Below are positions 35,861 to 46,300 of a stretch of 64,000 nt of DNA, piece after piece. The notes beneath the pieces are model-generated. The model had not been told where the DNA came from and searched no databases. It saw nothing but the letters and a program-made list of their open reading frames with translations. A program made the translations under genes and the position numbers. The first letter of the stretch is position 1, and the number at the start of each line of letters is the position of its first letter. Origin of the DNA: Podarcis raffonei (Eukaryota; Chordata; Lepidosauria; Squamata; Lacertidae); NCBI RefSeq assembly GCF_027172205.1, contig NC_070614.1:41655001-41719000 (forward strand), given 5' to 3'.

Positions 35861-37339
35861 TAATGTACGACACAAGTGTAGAAAACATAATGTATTAGGA
35901 TTGAAAGCTAACATGGATGCTCTTTTGGGGTTTTCCTGTGTATGTTGGCCCTTGTGATTGTATCTATGTGTCTACACACATACCTGTGGAATCTTGTAGA
36001 TGTTTAATATATTGGCCATCTGAATAGAGTTTTGGGAGGTGAGCCCTCCAACGACGGCAATTAATTTACCTTCCTCATTACAGTGGTAATTGGCGGGATT
36101 TCGTTGTTCCATGAAAAGAAGAGCAAGAGTGTTCTGACAAGTTCGTGAAGGATTAAAAGCATTCTCATAAAATGTTGATCCCAGTGTGATGTTGGATAAG
36201 AATTTGGCATTCTTGTTGATCTCTTGCATGGCAAAGATGAAGGCAACAACATGCTGGTAGTTTTTCGGGATGGGTCTGTAATGAGACAGAAAAGACTGTA
36301 ATACTGACAGAAGAGAAACAACTGTGTTTCACTTTGCATTTTGATTTGTAAATCTATGTTCCTCGATTGTTGCAACCCACAGGACAGGAACATTTGAGTC
36401 AAACTAATGAAACTACAGCAGTCTCCTAATAGGTTTTGATTCAATGTATGTGAATGGTGGGTTCCAAGTGATCCATTGTTGTGGTATTAATGAACTGGTG
36501 GGTTTCGATATGGGAATCAAAGAACCAGAAGTTCTTACCCTGCCAAGTTCAGTCAGTCTCTATTAGTGTCCCCATTTAACTAGGTTCTTATATACAGTGT
36601 CCATGCCTACCCCTTGTTTAGTTTCATCGTCCACCATCTTCCTTCCATTTCTGAAACATGAAATATTCATGGGAATGTATTCCCTATTGAACCTGGAGAA
36701 GAACTAAACAATATACAAGGGTCTAACCTGCGGGCCACAAGGCCTTTTTTAGTGTCCTTTGAATCTGAGTCTAAGACAGATATAAAGATGAGACTGTAGG
36801 AGTGGGATGTTCTTTCATACTCTCCCCCTTTCTTTCTTTACTGTCTTTTCCCCTCACTACTTTCTGTATGATTGGTGTTTTAAACTGCTCCTTTAATGCA
36901 AGCCCAAGCCATTAGCACCGGACAAGGGCGCATTGTTTCTGGGAAATGCAAGGTCTGTGTCACCTAGGCTCAGACTTGTGCTTTGGAAGATGATGATCCA
37001 TTTGTGGAAACCAGCTAAGCTCTGTCCTCCTGCCAGATGGAAAGTGCTACCTGTAGCTCTGATGCTGCTGCATGCCTCTTTTAAAAAACAAATTTGGAAG
37101 CAAAACCTTCCTCTTCTTTTTTTATTCAACGAGATTTGACTCCCCAATAATTATGTACAGGATTACAGGTTGTGATCACACAAGCTTCCATTGGAAATTG
37201 TTTCCTTGCATGTAAACTTGTGTTAATGAAAGCTGTCCTTGATCCCAAGTATTGGAGAAGAAACATCCCATTGTCCTTGATGGAACTGGCTTTCACGCAA
37301 ATCTGTTTTATGCTGCAATCTGGTTGCAGCCATTTACCT

Positions 37340-37685
37340 GGGGTGGTGCTGTGGGTTAAACCACAGAGCCTAGGACTTGCCGATCAGAAGGTCGGCGGTT
37401 CAAATCCCCGCGACGGGGTGAGCTGCCGTTGCTCGGTCCCTGCTCTTGCCAACCTAGCAGCTCAAAAGCATGTCAAAGTGCAAGTAGATAAATAGGTACC
37501 GCTCTGTCGGGAAGGTAAACGGCGTTTCCGTGCGCTGCTCTGGTTCGCCAGAAGTGGCTTAGTCATGCTGGCCACATGACACCAATGCTGGCCACATGAC
37601 ATCGGCCAATAAAGCGAGATGAGCGCCACAACCCCAGAGTTGGCCATGACTAGACCTAATGGTCAGCAGTCCCTTTACCTTTACT
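37340..37685 (+). mobile_element. Sauria-type SINE in intron 1 of V2R-4
   Basis: A tRNA-like head with A-box-like GTGGGTTAAACC and B-box-like GGTTCAAATCC is followed by the conserved body (GTGCAAGTAGATAAATAGGTACCG and GGCGTTTCCGTGCGCTGCTC regions). The tail is GACCTAATGGTCAGCAGTCCCTTTACCTTT. Sauria SINEs of this type are known from squamates and share their tail with Bov-B LINEs. An internal piece (CTGGCCACATGACA) is duplicated. Confidence 0.87.
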
Positions 37686-37729
37686 TTAAATGCTACTTAG
37701 TGGTGATTACATCAGAATAGATATGCATA

Positions 37730-38600
37730 GGGTTGCACTGTCAGGTTAAAAGCCCATGCATGTTGGGGGGAAGTGAAGCCCAGGGAACTGTGCACAGCTT
37801 ACTTGCAAGTAAATGGGATCCTGCTATTAGAGGGTCCTGGTTGCGTGCGGGCTCCTGGGACTTCCCTCCTAGGGGTTCATTGGTGTGTGTGTGGGGGGGA
37901 GTAGCTAAGCACTGGCCATAGCCCCTGGATCACACCAGGCTGTTTTAGTCAATCTCTAGAGGGTGGCATGATCCCAGGGGCTTTAAAAGGTGGCAGCGTT
38001 ACACAGGAGGGGCACTTGCTTCTCACTGCCAAACACCGGCCCTCCCTCCCTAGAATTAGGTAGTTTTCTCTGGCCTTGCTTTGGTTTGGGTCGCTTGTTT
38101 TGGAGCAGGGGCTGGGTAGGAATTTGGCAAATTGGCTCTAGCCACTTGGTTTTTGCCTACCCCTTAGCAATCGTCACAACTTGTAAGGTGGCGGTTAGGC
38201 ATTGTCTCACTTGGATTGTGGGGAGGTGAGGTGTGGCTATAACCTGCCCCTCCAGGAACTGGGTATTCCGTTAAAGGAAGCTGGGGGTCCTGGATTTCGT
38301 CCGAAGCCCGCTTGAGGGGCTAGGGCCATGCCAGGACCACAGGAACCCCGGAGTGAGCTTCGGTTGGTCCGCATCGACGTTGCTCCCTCGTTTGGTTTAC
38401 CCCATTGGACTGCCACCCAGTGAGGTGGAGTCAGTTATAGTTGGGAGTCAATGCCTAAGCTGACACCGCTCACGTGATTGTAATTCAATAAAGTTGTGCC
38501 CAGAATTTGCCCCAAAACTTAAAACTAAAACAAGTGTCCGAGTGACGTTATTTTTGGAGGTGGGTCCTGGGGGCCTCGGGGGGCAAATTTTGGCAGAGGG
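37730..38600 (+). mobile_element. Possible LTR-like or DIRS-like terminal-repeat fossil
   Basis: A GC-rich block contains a TATA-like CTTTAAAAGG near 37981, an AATAAA near 38487 and then a GTGGGTCCTGGGGG motif. This order resembles a terminal repeat of a retroelement, but no coding part and no flanking duplication were found. The family and both limits are uncertain. Confidence 0.35.
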
Positions 38601-40106
38601 ATGGGTTGAAACTTCCATGGGTTTCAAGAAGCTTAAGAACTTCAGCTGGGTTAGAAAACATTTCAATAAATAATTAACTACTTACTTGGCAGTTGATGAA
38701 GAATATAAATTTCTGCATTCTGAACAAAAAGGTCAACTTTTGGGTATCATCTAAAAGAATATCAGTTTGTAGGGAGAGCCACTTCAGAGTGGCAGACTCT
38801 CTCCTTATACAAACAGAAACACCCCAGTGCACTGTGGGGAGGGGGAGTAGAGTGGCATTTCAAGCAAGTCCGAATTTTAATGGAAGGACTAGGAATAAGC
38901 ACTTCTAGATTCTTCTCACAAGAATGAATATCCCACCCTCATGCCAACTCCCCAAACGCTGTGCTGCAGATGGATTTGATTAGCCACACGTGGTGCCTGA
39001 GACTGATAATGGCCTTATTTCTGCTAACTCGAGTAGTGGGACATAAGTCTGAATGTATCCTAGAAGGCTTACAGGAGAAGCTGATGCAGTTGTTTATTTC
39101 ATTAAGTCAAGAATGATCAGTGAGCCCAGTAGAAAATTTTCCAATAAATAAGAAACTACTCACTTTGCAGAGATTAAAGAGGATTGGGGTTTCTCCGTTA
39201 ATTTCTGAATTCTGAAGTCTACTTGCGTAAAGGATATAAAAGCACCAATGGTCATGTCTGCCAGAGGAGCGTATGAATGGGTTTGAATTGTTTGTCTCAA
39301 TCTGCTTGTGGAGGAGTTCAAACTCTTGCTAGAAGAACAACGCAGCAGCAACAGCAGGAAAAGCAGGTGGAACGCTAACCATTCTTGTGCTGAACTGCAA
39401 CAGGAGGCCATCATGTTTGCCTGTAGTCACAATTTCAGTCTTGGCTGAAGTTACAGGGAAACCTGGCTGCATGGAACTATGTATGTGCGTCAAATCCACA
39501 ACCGGATTCATGTAAATTGATAGGACAGGCATATAGACTATGTTGTTGTGCCTTCATCTCTGATTTCCCATGTGACGTTTAGAAGTAGTGATGCTGATCA
39601 ATAATTATAAAAATTACAGGGTGGGTGATCTGTTTTGCTAAGATTCTCAAGTCTCAGAACAAGCACATTTATCTAATTAGCTAGCTAGTTGATAGTTAGC
39701 TAACCATAGGGTAGCCATAGTTTGCCATAGCTTATTTTGCAAATGCACAAAAATAAAAGTCTGCTGCTCTAAATTCAGATACCAAGGGGTACAGATAACT
39801 AGAAACCTGAACAAACTATATCTTCAAAAGTAATCTCCCCTCTGGCACAAATTCAAACAAGAGCAATTTGTATTGGGGATTATCGGCCCTGTAATAATCA
39901 AAATCACTATAACTGAACTCTGCTTCTCGTTAACACCTCATGGCTAGTCAGAATTAAGAGCAAAAACATAAAATTCAAAAATAAAATTTAATTTAATTAA
40001 AATTAAAAGTGATTTTAACTTGGAATAAATTTTCAGCAAAATCCCTCAATGGTACTTTGTCCTTTGCTCTCCTCAGAAATGCAGTTCCAGGGTTTCAGGA
40101 TTTTAA

Positions 40107-40408
40107 AGGTAAAGGGACCCCTGACCATTAGGTCCAGTCATGACTGACTCTGGGGTTGCGGCGCTCATCTCGCTTTATTGGCCGAGGGAGCCAGCGTACA
40201 GCTTCTGGGTCATGTGGCCAGCATGACTAAGCCGCTTCTGGCGAACCAGAGCAGCGCACGGAAACGCCGTTTACCTTCCTGCCAGAGCAGTACCTATTTA
40301 TCTACTTGCACTTTGACGTGCTTTCGAACTGCTAGGTTGGCAGGAGCTGGGACCGAGCAACAGGAGCTCACCCCGTTGCGGGGATTCGAACCACTGACCT
40401 TCTGATAT
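40107..40408 (-). mobile_element. Sauria-type SINE inserted in the V2R-2 duplicate
   Basis: Reverse-strand copy of the family seen at 37340-37685, from the tail (AAAGGTAAAGGGACCCCTGA) to the B box (GGATTCGAACC). It splits the exon 3 remnant and is absent from the V2R-2 original, so it arrived after the duplication. Confidence 0.88.
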
Positions 40409-40837
40409 GAGTTCAGTTTTTTAATCCAATAATTCTGGTGCAGTGCTTTTTCCTGTTCACTTACAAAGTATGATGTACACAATAAAATTTGGGGGGCCTT
40501 CCTAAAACTGTGTTTGAAATGGATGAAGGCAATTGGGGAAGTATTTCAAATACAATCCACAAAACATACAGTTCCTTTATGCTTTGTATATGCTAGATTC
40601 TTGACACCTGAAAAACATATCTTTAAATAGTTTTTTTAAAGAACCTTCTTCACTTTGATATGAGGAATTGAACAAAAATGAATGAATCAGTAAATACATC
40701 AATGGAGCAAATCTGAGTCTGCGCTTTCAAAATGTAATGATGTAGTATGAAATGAGGTTGGATCCAGTGACTTTCTAATAATCCTTATTTCCTCCTCTTT
40801 TCAATGCTCCCTTCTACTGTTCTTCCTTTACTATTTG

Positions 40838-41256
40838 AATCAAACCTTATGAGGAATGCTTGAAGGAGCTAGGTATGTTTAGCCTGGAAAAGAAGAAACT
40901 GGGAGGAGATATGATAGCCATCTTCAAATATGTAAAGGGCTGTCACATGGAAGATGGAGCAAACTGGTTTTCTCCTGCTCTGGAAGGTAGGACTCAAACC
41001 AATGGCTTCAAGTTACAAGAAAGGAGATTCTGACTAAACATACGGAAAAAATTCCTGACAGTAAGAGCTATTCGATGGTGGAACAGTCTCTCTTGGGAGG
41101 TTGTGGACTCTCCTTTACTGGAGCTTTTTAAGCAGAGGTTGGGTGGCCTTCTGTCATGGATGCTTTAGCTGAGACTCCTGCATTGCAGGACTAGAGTTGG
41201 ACTAGATGACTCTTGGGTCCCTTCTAACTCCAAGATTCTATGATCCTATGATTTTA
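40838..41256 (+). mobile_element. CR1 LINE 3' end (duplicate of 18438-18826)
   Basis: Same CR1 3' sequence and same flanks as in intron 3 of V2R-2. This copy still has the CCTGCATTGCAGGACT block that the other has lost. Confidence 0.85.
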
Positions 41257-41426
41257 CAGGAAATTGTTTCAGTTTGAAAACAGCTTTAACTTACTGCAGT
41301 TTAGAAACAGTCATTACCTAACCTGGCCATAGAAATTGTAGTCCAATTGGATATTCACATGAGAAGGTCCTCATGTATGAAAGTGGCCATCTTCAATGCC
41401 CACCCTTATAGAGTAATTTCTCATGT

Positions 41427-41568
41427 GTCACTTTTAGAAGACACCTGAAGGCAGCCCTGTTTAGGGAAGCTTTTAATGTTTAATAGATTATTGTATTTTA
41501 GTGTTCTGTTGGAAGCTGCCCAAAGTGCCTGGGGAAACCCAGCCAGATGGGCGCTGTATAAATAATAA

Positions 41569-41612
<44 letters not shown>
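41427..41612 (+). mobile_element. L2/CR1-like LINE tail with (ATT)n end
   Basis: The block GGAAGCTGCCCAAAGTGCCTG followed by GGGAAACCCAGCCAGATGGG and a run of about 15 ATT units is a common squamate LINE tail. It is absent from the matching site in V2R-2 intron 3 (near 18995), so it is a later insertion. Confidence 0.7.
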
Positions 41613-41614
<2 letters not shown>

Positions 41615-41893
41615 GAAATAGAATAAACCAGGAACCCTGGTGCATCATCTTCTCAAGGTAGCTACACTTGGAAGCCACCTGAGTATATTTTCCTGGTGCA
41701 ATCATTCATACGTTAGATAGTGTCCATCTGTCCCTCCATGTCCCTCTAAAAGTGTGGCATTTTTCAAACTACAAATTATTGCAAATACACATTCAATGAT
41801 GTCAATATAGTGCCCAGTAGGTACTGTAATCCAAAAGGACACTGTGTGACAAATTCAAGGAATATAGTAAACTGTCCTACTGAGTCATACCAT

Positions 41894-42600
41894 TTTTATT
41901 TTTATTTTTAATGAATGAATTTGCTTTTTTACGGTCACAGACCAGCATAAGCAAAACATCTAAATAAATAGCATAACAGTATGAATCTAAGCAGATAATG
42001 ATTAAATACATGGGAGCAAGAACCAAACGTAGATTGAAACATATACATAGAATACTTGATGAAGCATAAATAATGGATAAGTAAAAACTGATAATAAAAG
42101 TTAAAAGAGACCAGTTAAAACAGCTGTATGGGGTGGGGCTTCAGAAGTGTGGATCTAACAATATGAGCCTTCAATTTAGGACTGATTTGTAGCATAGACC
42201 ATCCTTCGATGAATATCTATCATGGCAGCACAAAATCTGGCAACTGAATATGTGACTTCTGGGCTTTCATCCTGGGAGATGTTGTGTTGTTCTGAATGCC
42301 CAGGGAACTTATTTAGGATGGGCTGGATAAACCTGGCTCAAATGTCTATATAATACTGGCAGTGAAGAAGGGCATGTTCCCTTGTTTCCTGCTGCCCAGA
42401 GCCACATGGCCATTTCCTCTTCTCTTATGGTATCTTCCTATAACGGCCTTCCTGAATTGCTGAAGGGAGGGCCTGACAACGGGCCAAAGTGAAAGCCCTT
42501 CGTTGTTTTGGTATTTCAAGGATTTCCATCTTTGGCCTTCGGTCACCTCTAAGATCAAAACAGATAACATTTCACTTCTTGCCCCTATTGGAGATATTTA
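41894..42600 (-). mobile_element. LINE 3' end, clade not assigned
   Basis: It begins on the low side with TTTTTATTTTTATTTTT (a reverse-strand A-rich tail) exactly where the V2R-2 duplicate ends. Reverse-strand frames are protein-like for about 75 codons (GNGHVALGSRKQGNMPFF) but show no clear family motif. Confidence 0.5.
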
Positions 42601-43394
42601 AATAATACCCAACCCTGGACCAAGAGACCTTCCAAATTTCATATAGATTGGACGAAAGACAATTCATTTTAAACTTCTTTTTTCTTTCACTTTTTTAAAT
42701 AAATAAAAAAAATCCACTCATGCCTAACAAAGGAAAATGTATTTAGCTTTTTTGGATTTCCCCCCTCCAATTCTACTTCTACAAGTTTTCCAAGGAGCAT
42801 ATTTTGACTGCCCTCCCAACATGGTTAAATTTGTGAAATGCAGGTCTTATGTGTAAATCAATATGGAAACAGCAGAAGGAAAAGGACTCGACAAAAAGAG
42901 ATGCCTTGGTCAATTATCATTCCATGTGTACACACCCAAGGATTTTACAAAGATTAATGTAGATTCAAACATGTCTCAACATAACAATAGTGCATTAATT
43001 GCAGCTTTATTTTGTTTTAGTTTGGTTTGTGGGTCTTCCCCAATGCTACTACATTACTGCTATCCGTATGGGCTAAAGTGTAACAAAAATTGGACAAAAA
43101 TAAACCAGAACATTTGTAATGTAAAAAGTTATGGGATTTCAGGAGGAAGTTAAGGGATATGGTCTGGTAACAAATGAAGCAGGGGGGTGGCCTTTAAACT
43201 TTTTCAGGTACAAAATAGCTTTGTGGAACAACTCTAAAAGTGTGTTATAATAGGAGCCTGTGTAACAGGAGAGACTATTATTTACCAAAATAAAAGTAGA
43301 TACATCATTGTCTGTGGATTTATATCCTTAAAAAAGAATGCAACATAGGAGGAAAGGGTAGGAAATAAATTATAAGATGGAAGGATAAATTAAT
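42601..43394. other. Unassigned DNA downstream of V2R-5
   Basis: No exon or named repeat was recognised. A 96-codon open frame at 42863-43153 (+) has no domain that I can name and is probably chance. Confidence 0.5.
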
Positions 43395-46300
43395 TCAGAT
43401 GTTATCATTCTTTTTCCTTATGAGCTGATCCCTGGTGTTCAGCTCAGGTCTCAGAACAATAATATAAAATTTGGGGAAGAAGATGCAACCCAGCAACCCA
43501 GCGCTAGAGGCCAAAATGGAGAAGATCTCCACAGCCACCATATATTTCCCCTTTGTGCTCAGGTAGGTGGGGACAAAAGATATCCAAACGCTGCAGAATA
43601 CTAACATGCTGAAGGTGATGAGCTTGGCTTCATTGAAAGTATCAGGCAACTTCCTAGCAAAGAAGGCTACAGTGAAGCAGATGGTGGCCAGAAGACCCAT
43701 GTAGCCCAGGACAGTGTAAAACATGAGGGCTGATCCTTCATTGCATTGAACAATGATCTGAGTAATCTGGGAGTGCATGTCAAACTCTGGGAAGGGGGGA
43801 GAGGTTGCCAACCACACTGCACAGATGCCAGTTTGAATAAAGGAGCAGAGAATGATGGCTGAGACTGCCAGCCTCTTCCCCACCCATTTCCTCATCCTGT
43901 TTCCTGGCTTGGTGGCCATGAAGGCCAGAACCACAGTGATGGTTTTTGCCAACATGCAAGAAACTGCCAGGGAAAAGACAATCCCAAACACTGTTTGACG
44001 GAGAAGGCAGGTTATCTTCCCAGGCTTTCCAATGAATAGGAAGGAGCAGAGAAAGCAAAGCAATAGGGAAATGAGGAGGGTGCAGGTGATGTTCCAGTTG
44101 TTGGCCTTGACAATGGGAGTCTCCTGGTTTTGAACGAAGATCCACATCACCACTAGTGTGATCAGAGAAAGGAACAGAGCAAATGAAGTCAGAATTATTC
44201 CCAAGGGCTCTCCATAGGATAGGTAGACAATTTGTTTAGAGATGCAGTGGTCGTGGTTCTTGTTTGGATGCTGATCCTCAGGGCACTTCTTACAATGGTC
44301 TGCATCTAAAAATTATAAGTCTCAACAGTAAAAAAAATGAAGATGTGTCCTCTTAACCTAGAAGGCATCACCCATTGAATATTATTGCATGAAATATGGC
44401 TGTGAACAAATGTTTCTTGGGGGAAGAGAATGGAACTCATTATCATTTTGGCACCACTTGAATTAATTTGTTCTCCAAGTATACATTTGTATTAGGAATT
44501 GAATATTTAAAATGTATGTTTTGAATGCTGATTCTTATTGCTGAATCCAGTGCTTTCCCCCCAAAAAAGTGTTTAGGTGTACTCTCATTTTGACTCCAGA
44601 AAATCACCATTTTATAGTTCATATCAGGGAAAATAAATACAGTAAACGGACCAAAGTACAAAGATACACAAAATGTTTAGTGGTATGTGTACCCCTGCAT
44701 CCCCCCAGAAAAAAGCACTGGTTAAATCACTACAAAATATTATATGAGAAGCAATGCAATATATATTTCTTTAATAGATGTTGGAGGAAAATACTACACA
44801 CCAGATCGCTGAACAATGTTTGAATGTGTTATGAAAATTCATCTGAAGGTTTTATATTTACCATGGCCCATTCACCCAAGTCATAATGGAATGCTGTTGG
44901 CAAAAATGATGCATATATGTAAACCAGGCCCTTAAGGAACTATTTGTTACAGACATATGGACTGCCACCCCCTTGTAACTGTGTTCTACTTACCTGTCTT
45001 GTTTGAAATCATTCCTTCAGAACATTGAGGACAATCATAACAGCAAATCTGTTTCCCCTGTTGCAAGATCCTGCTGTGTCCAGGTTGACAACTCTCAACA
45101 CATGTGGCTTGGGGTAGGCTCTAATAATATCCAGATAGAAAGAAATTAGGAAGTAGACCAGTGGTTTGTAATCTTTGCCCTGCACATCTAACTAGGTCCA
45201 GCAGGGAGCCTAATTTGGCTTGCAAGACAATCTTCCCCAAGTTATGCCCACTCACAGCACAGCTGATGTGCTACATCAGGTGTGGGGCAGGTAAAGATGC
45301 AGGTGCAATGGTGCACACATACACCATTTGAATGGCAATGTCCATATTTTATTGGAGGGGGGGTGAAGGGACCTCAGCCCCTAGGAGTTGGCTCCTATGA
45401 TTGGGTCAACTTGGTAGCTCTCAGTCAGAGCTCCCAAGTGGAAACGAGCTTTTTTAGTGACTTCAAGTTGCACTGAGATCAGTTCCTTTGTGGTGCAGTT
45501 TGAGTTTAAACTACTCTGCAAAGAAAAAAACTGGGACAATAGACAACATGGTGATTTCAGGTGGTTGTCAGCTGAGAAGCTGTGACCCACCTAGGGTGAG
45601 TGCAAGATCAGGCCCACAGGTCAGATTCTGTTTCTCATCCCTGGTACACACGTAAAAGGAGAAACCACTTGGTCAGCTACCAAGAAAATAAAAAACAATG
45701 AAAGCACACTGAAAGAGCTATGGTAAAAATGAAATGATGTTGTTTCTAAGGTTACAGCTAAGTGTTTAATGATGGTATGTACAGAAGGGCTTCATTCATT
45801 AAAGCTAAGTGATGCTGTTTTTTTCCTTGATGTGGTGGCAGATGTTCTCCATCTGTGCTAACAGTATTGGATCTGTTAACATCTTTATAGCAGTTACTGA
45901 TGAGTCTGACAGTCTGTTGTTCTCAGAATTGAAATATCTAGTCATTGGTCAAAATTGCAGATTTGTGGTTTTTAAAAGGTGTGCAGGTCATTTCTTTTGA
46001 AGGGGTTTATGCATTTTTTGATTTTTATTTTAGGTTTGCTGTGCATTCCTCCCAAAGTATCTGCATAGAGGCAGAGGATGTGGGCTTTGCTTCAGTCCTG
46101 TGTGGAACCGGGACAAGCCAGGATTTGTTCCTGGGCCAATCCCAGGACAGTTGCGTACAGTAGTCCTTCCCACCTGGTTATACTTGTGATTCCACACAAT
46201 AGCACTTCCATTAATGGAGAACATTTTCCCTTCAGGAGCTTGTGGGTCTATCTTTCCAACACGGACTCTACGGAGGGACCGATTGGGGAATGTGACTGTG

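Larger units (their letters stand above)
33782..35983. other. Intron 2 of V2R-4, mostly unassigned
   Basis: Apart from the miniature element at 34665-34752 and the GC-rich block at about 35490-35860, nothing was recognised. Confidence 0.5.
26865..39414 (-). pseudogene. V2R-4: six-exon vomeronasal type-2 receptor with one in-frame TGA
   Basis: Exons in transcript order: 39164-39414, 35984-36275, 32933-33781, 31969-32196, 28481-28607 and 26865-27775. All borders are AG/GT and all phases fit, giving 886 codons including the terminal stop. Exon 1 has a leucine-rich leader (LAFHLLFLLLLLRCSSSKS). Exon 3 has [17 protein letters not shown] and FEMEMSSQSYTIYN. Exon 6 holds the seven helices, with [16 protein letters not shown] and [13 protein letters not shown]. 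The one defect seen is a TGA at 32056-32058 in exon 4 (codon 511), at a position where relatives encode a residue such as Arg, Gln or Leu (F-Q-R-V-stop-V-G-R-V-D); a CGA to TGA change is likely. It would remove the linker and all seven helices. The gene is either freshly dead, polymorphic in the population, or misread at one base. The introns hold an L1, SINEs and other repeats. Confidence 0.88.
39880..41893 (+). pseudogene. Decayed partial duplicate of V2R-2 (upstream flank, exon 3 scraps, intron 3)
   Basis: Segments match V2R-2 in order and orientation: 39880-39977 with 7763-7865 (upstream flank), 40010-40105 and 40410-40522 with parts of exon 3 (about 17305-17550), and 40522-41893 with intron 3 (17786-19270), including the same CR1 insertion. 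Exons 1 and 2 and much of exon 3 are gone. Since then a Sauria SINE has landed in the exon 3 scrap and a LINE tail near 41427. The copy stops at a poly(T) LINE end at 41894. It encodes nothing and stands head-to-head with V2R-4. Confidence 0.88.

Noticed and set aside
37340-37420. tRNA-like gene with A and B boxes
   Set aside because: Same sequence recurs at two other places with an identical long body; it is the head of a Sauria-type SINE.
42863-43153. Plus-strand open frame of 96 codons
   Set aside because: No recognisable domain, AT-rich surroundings and no splice or promoter context; probably chance.
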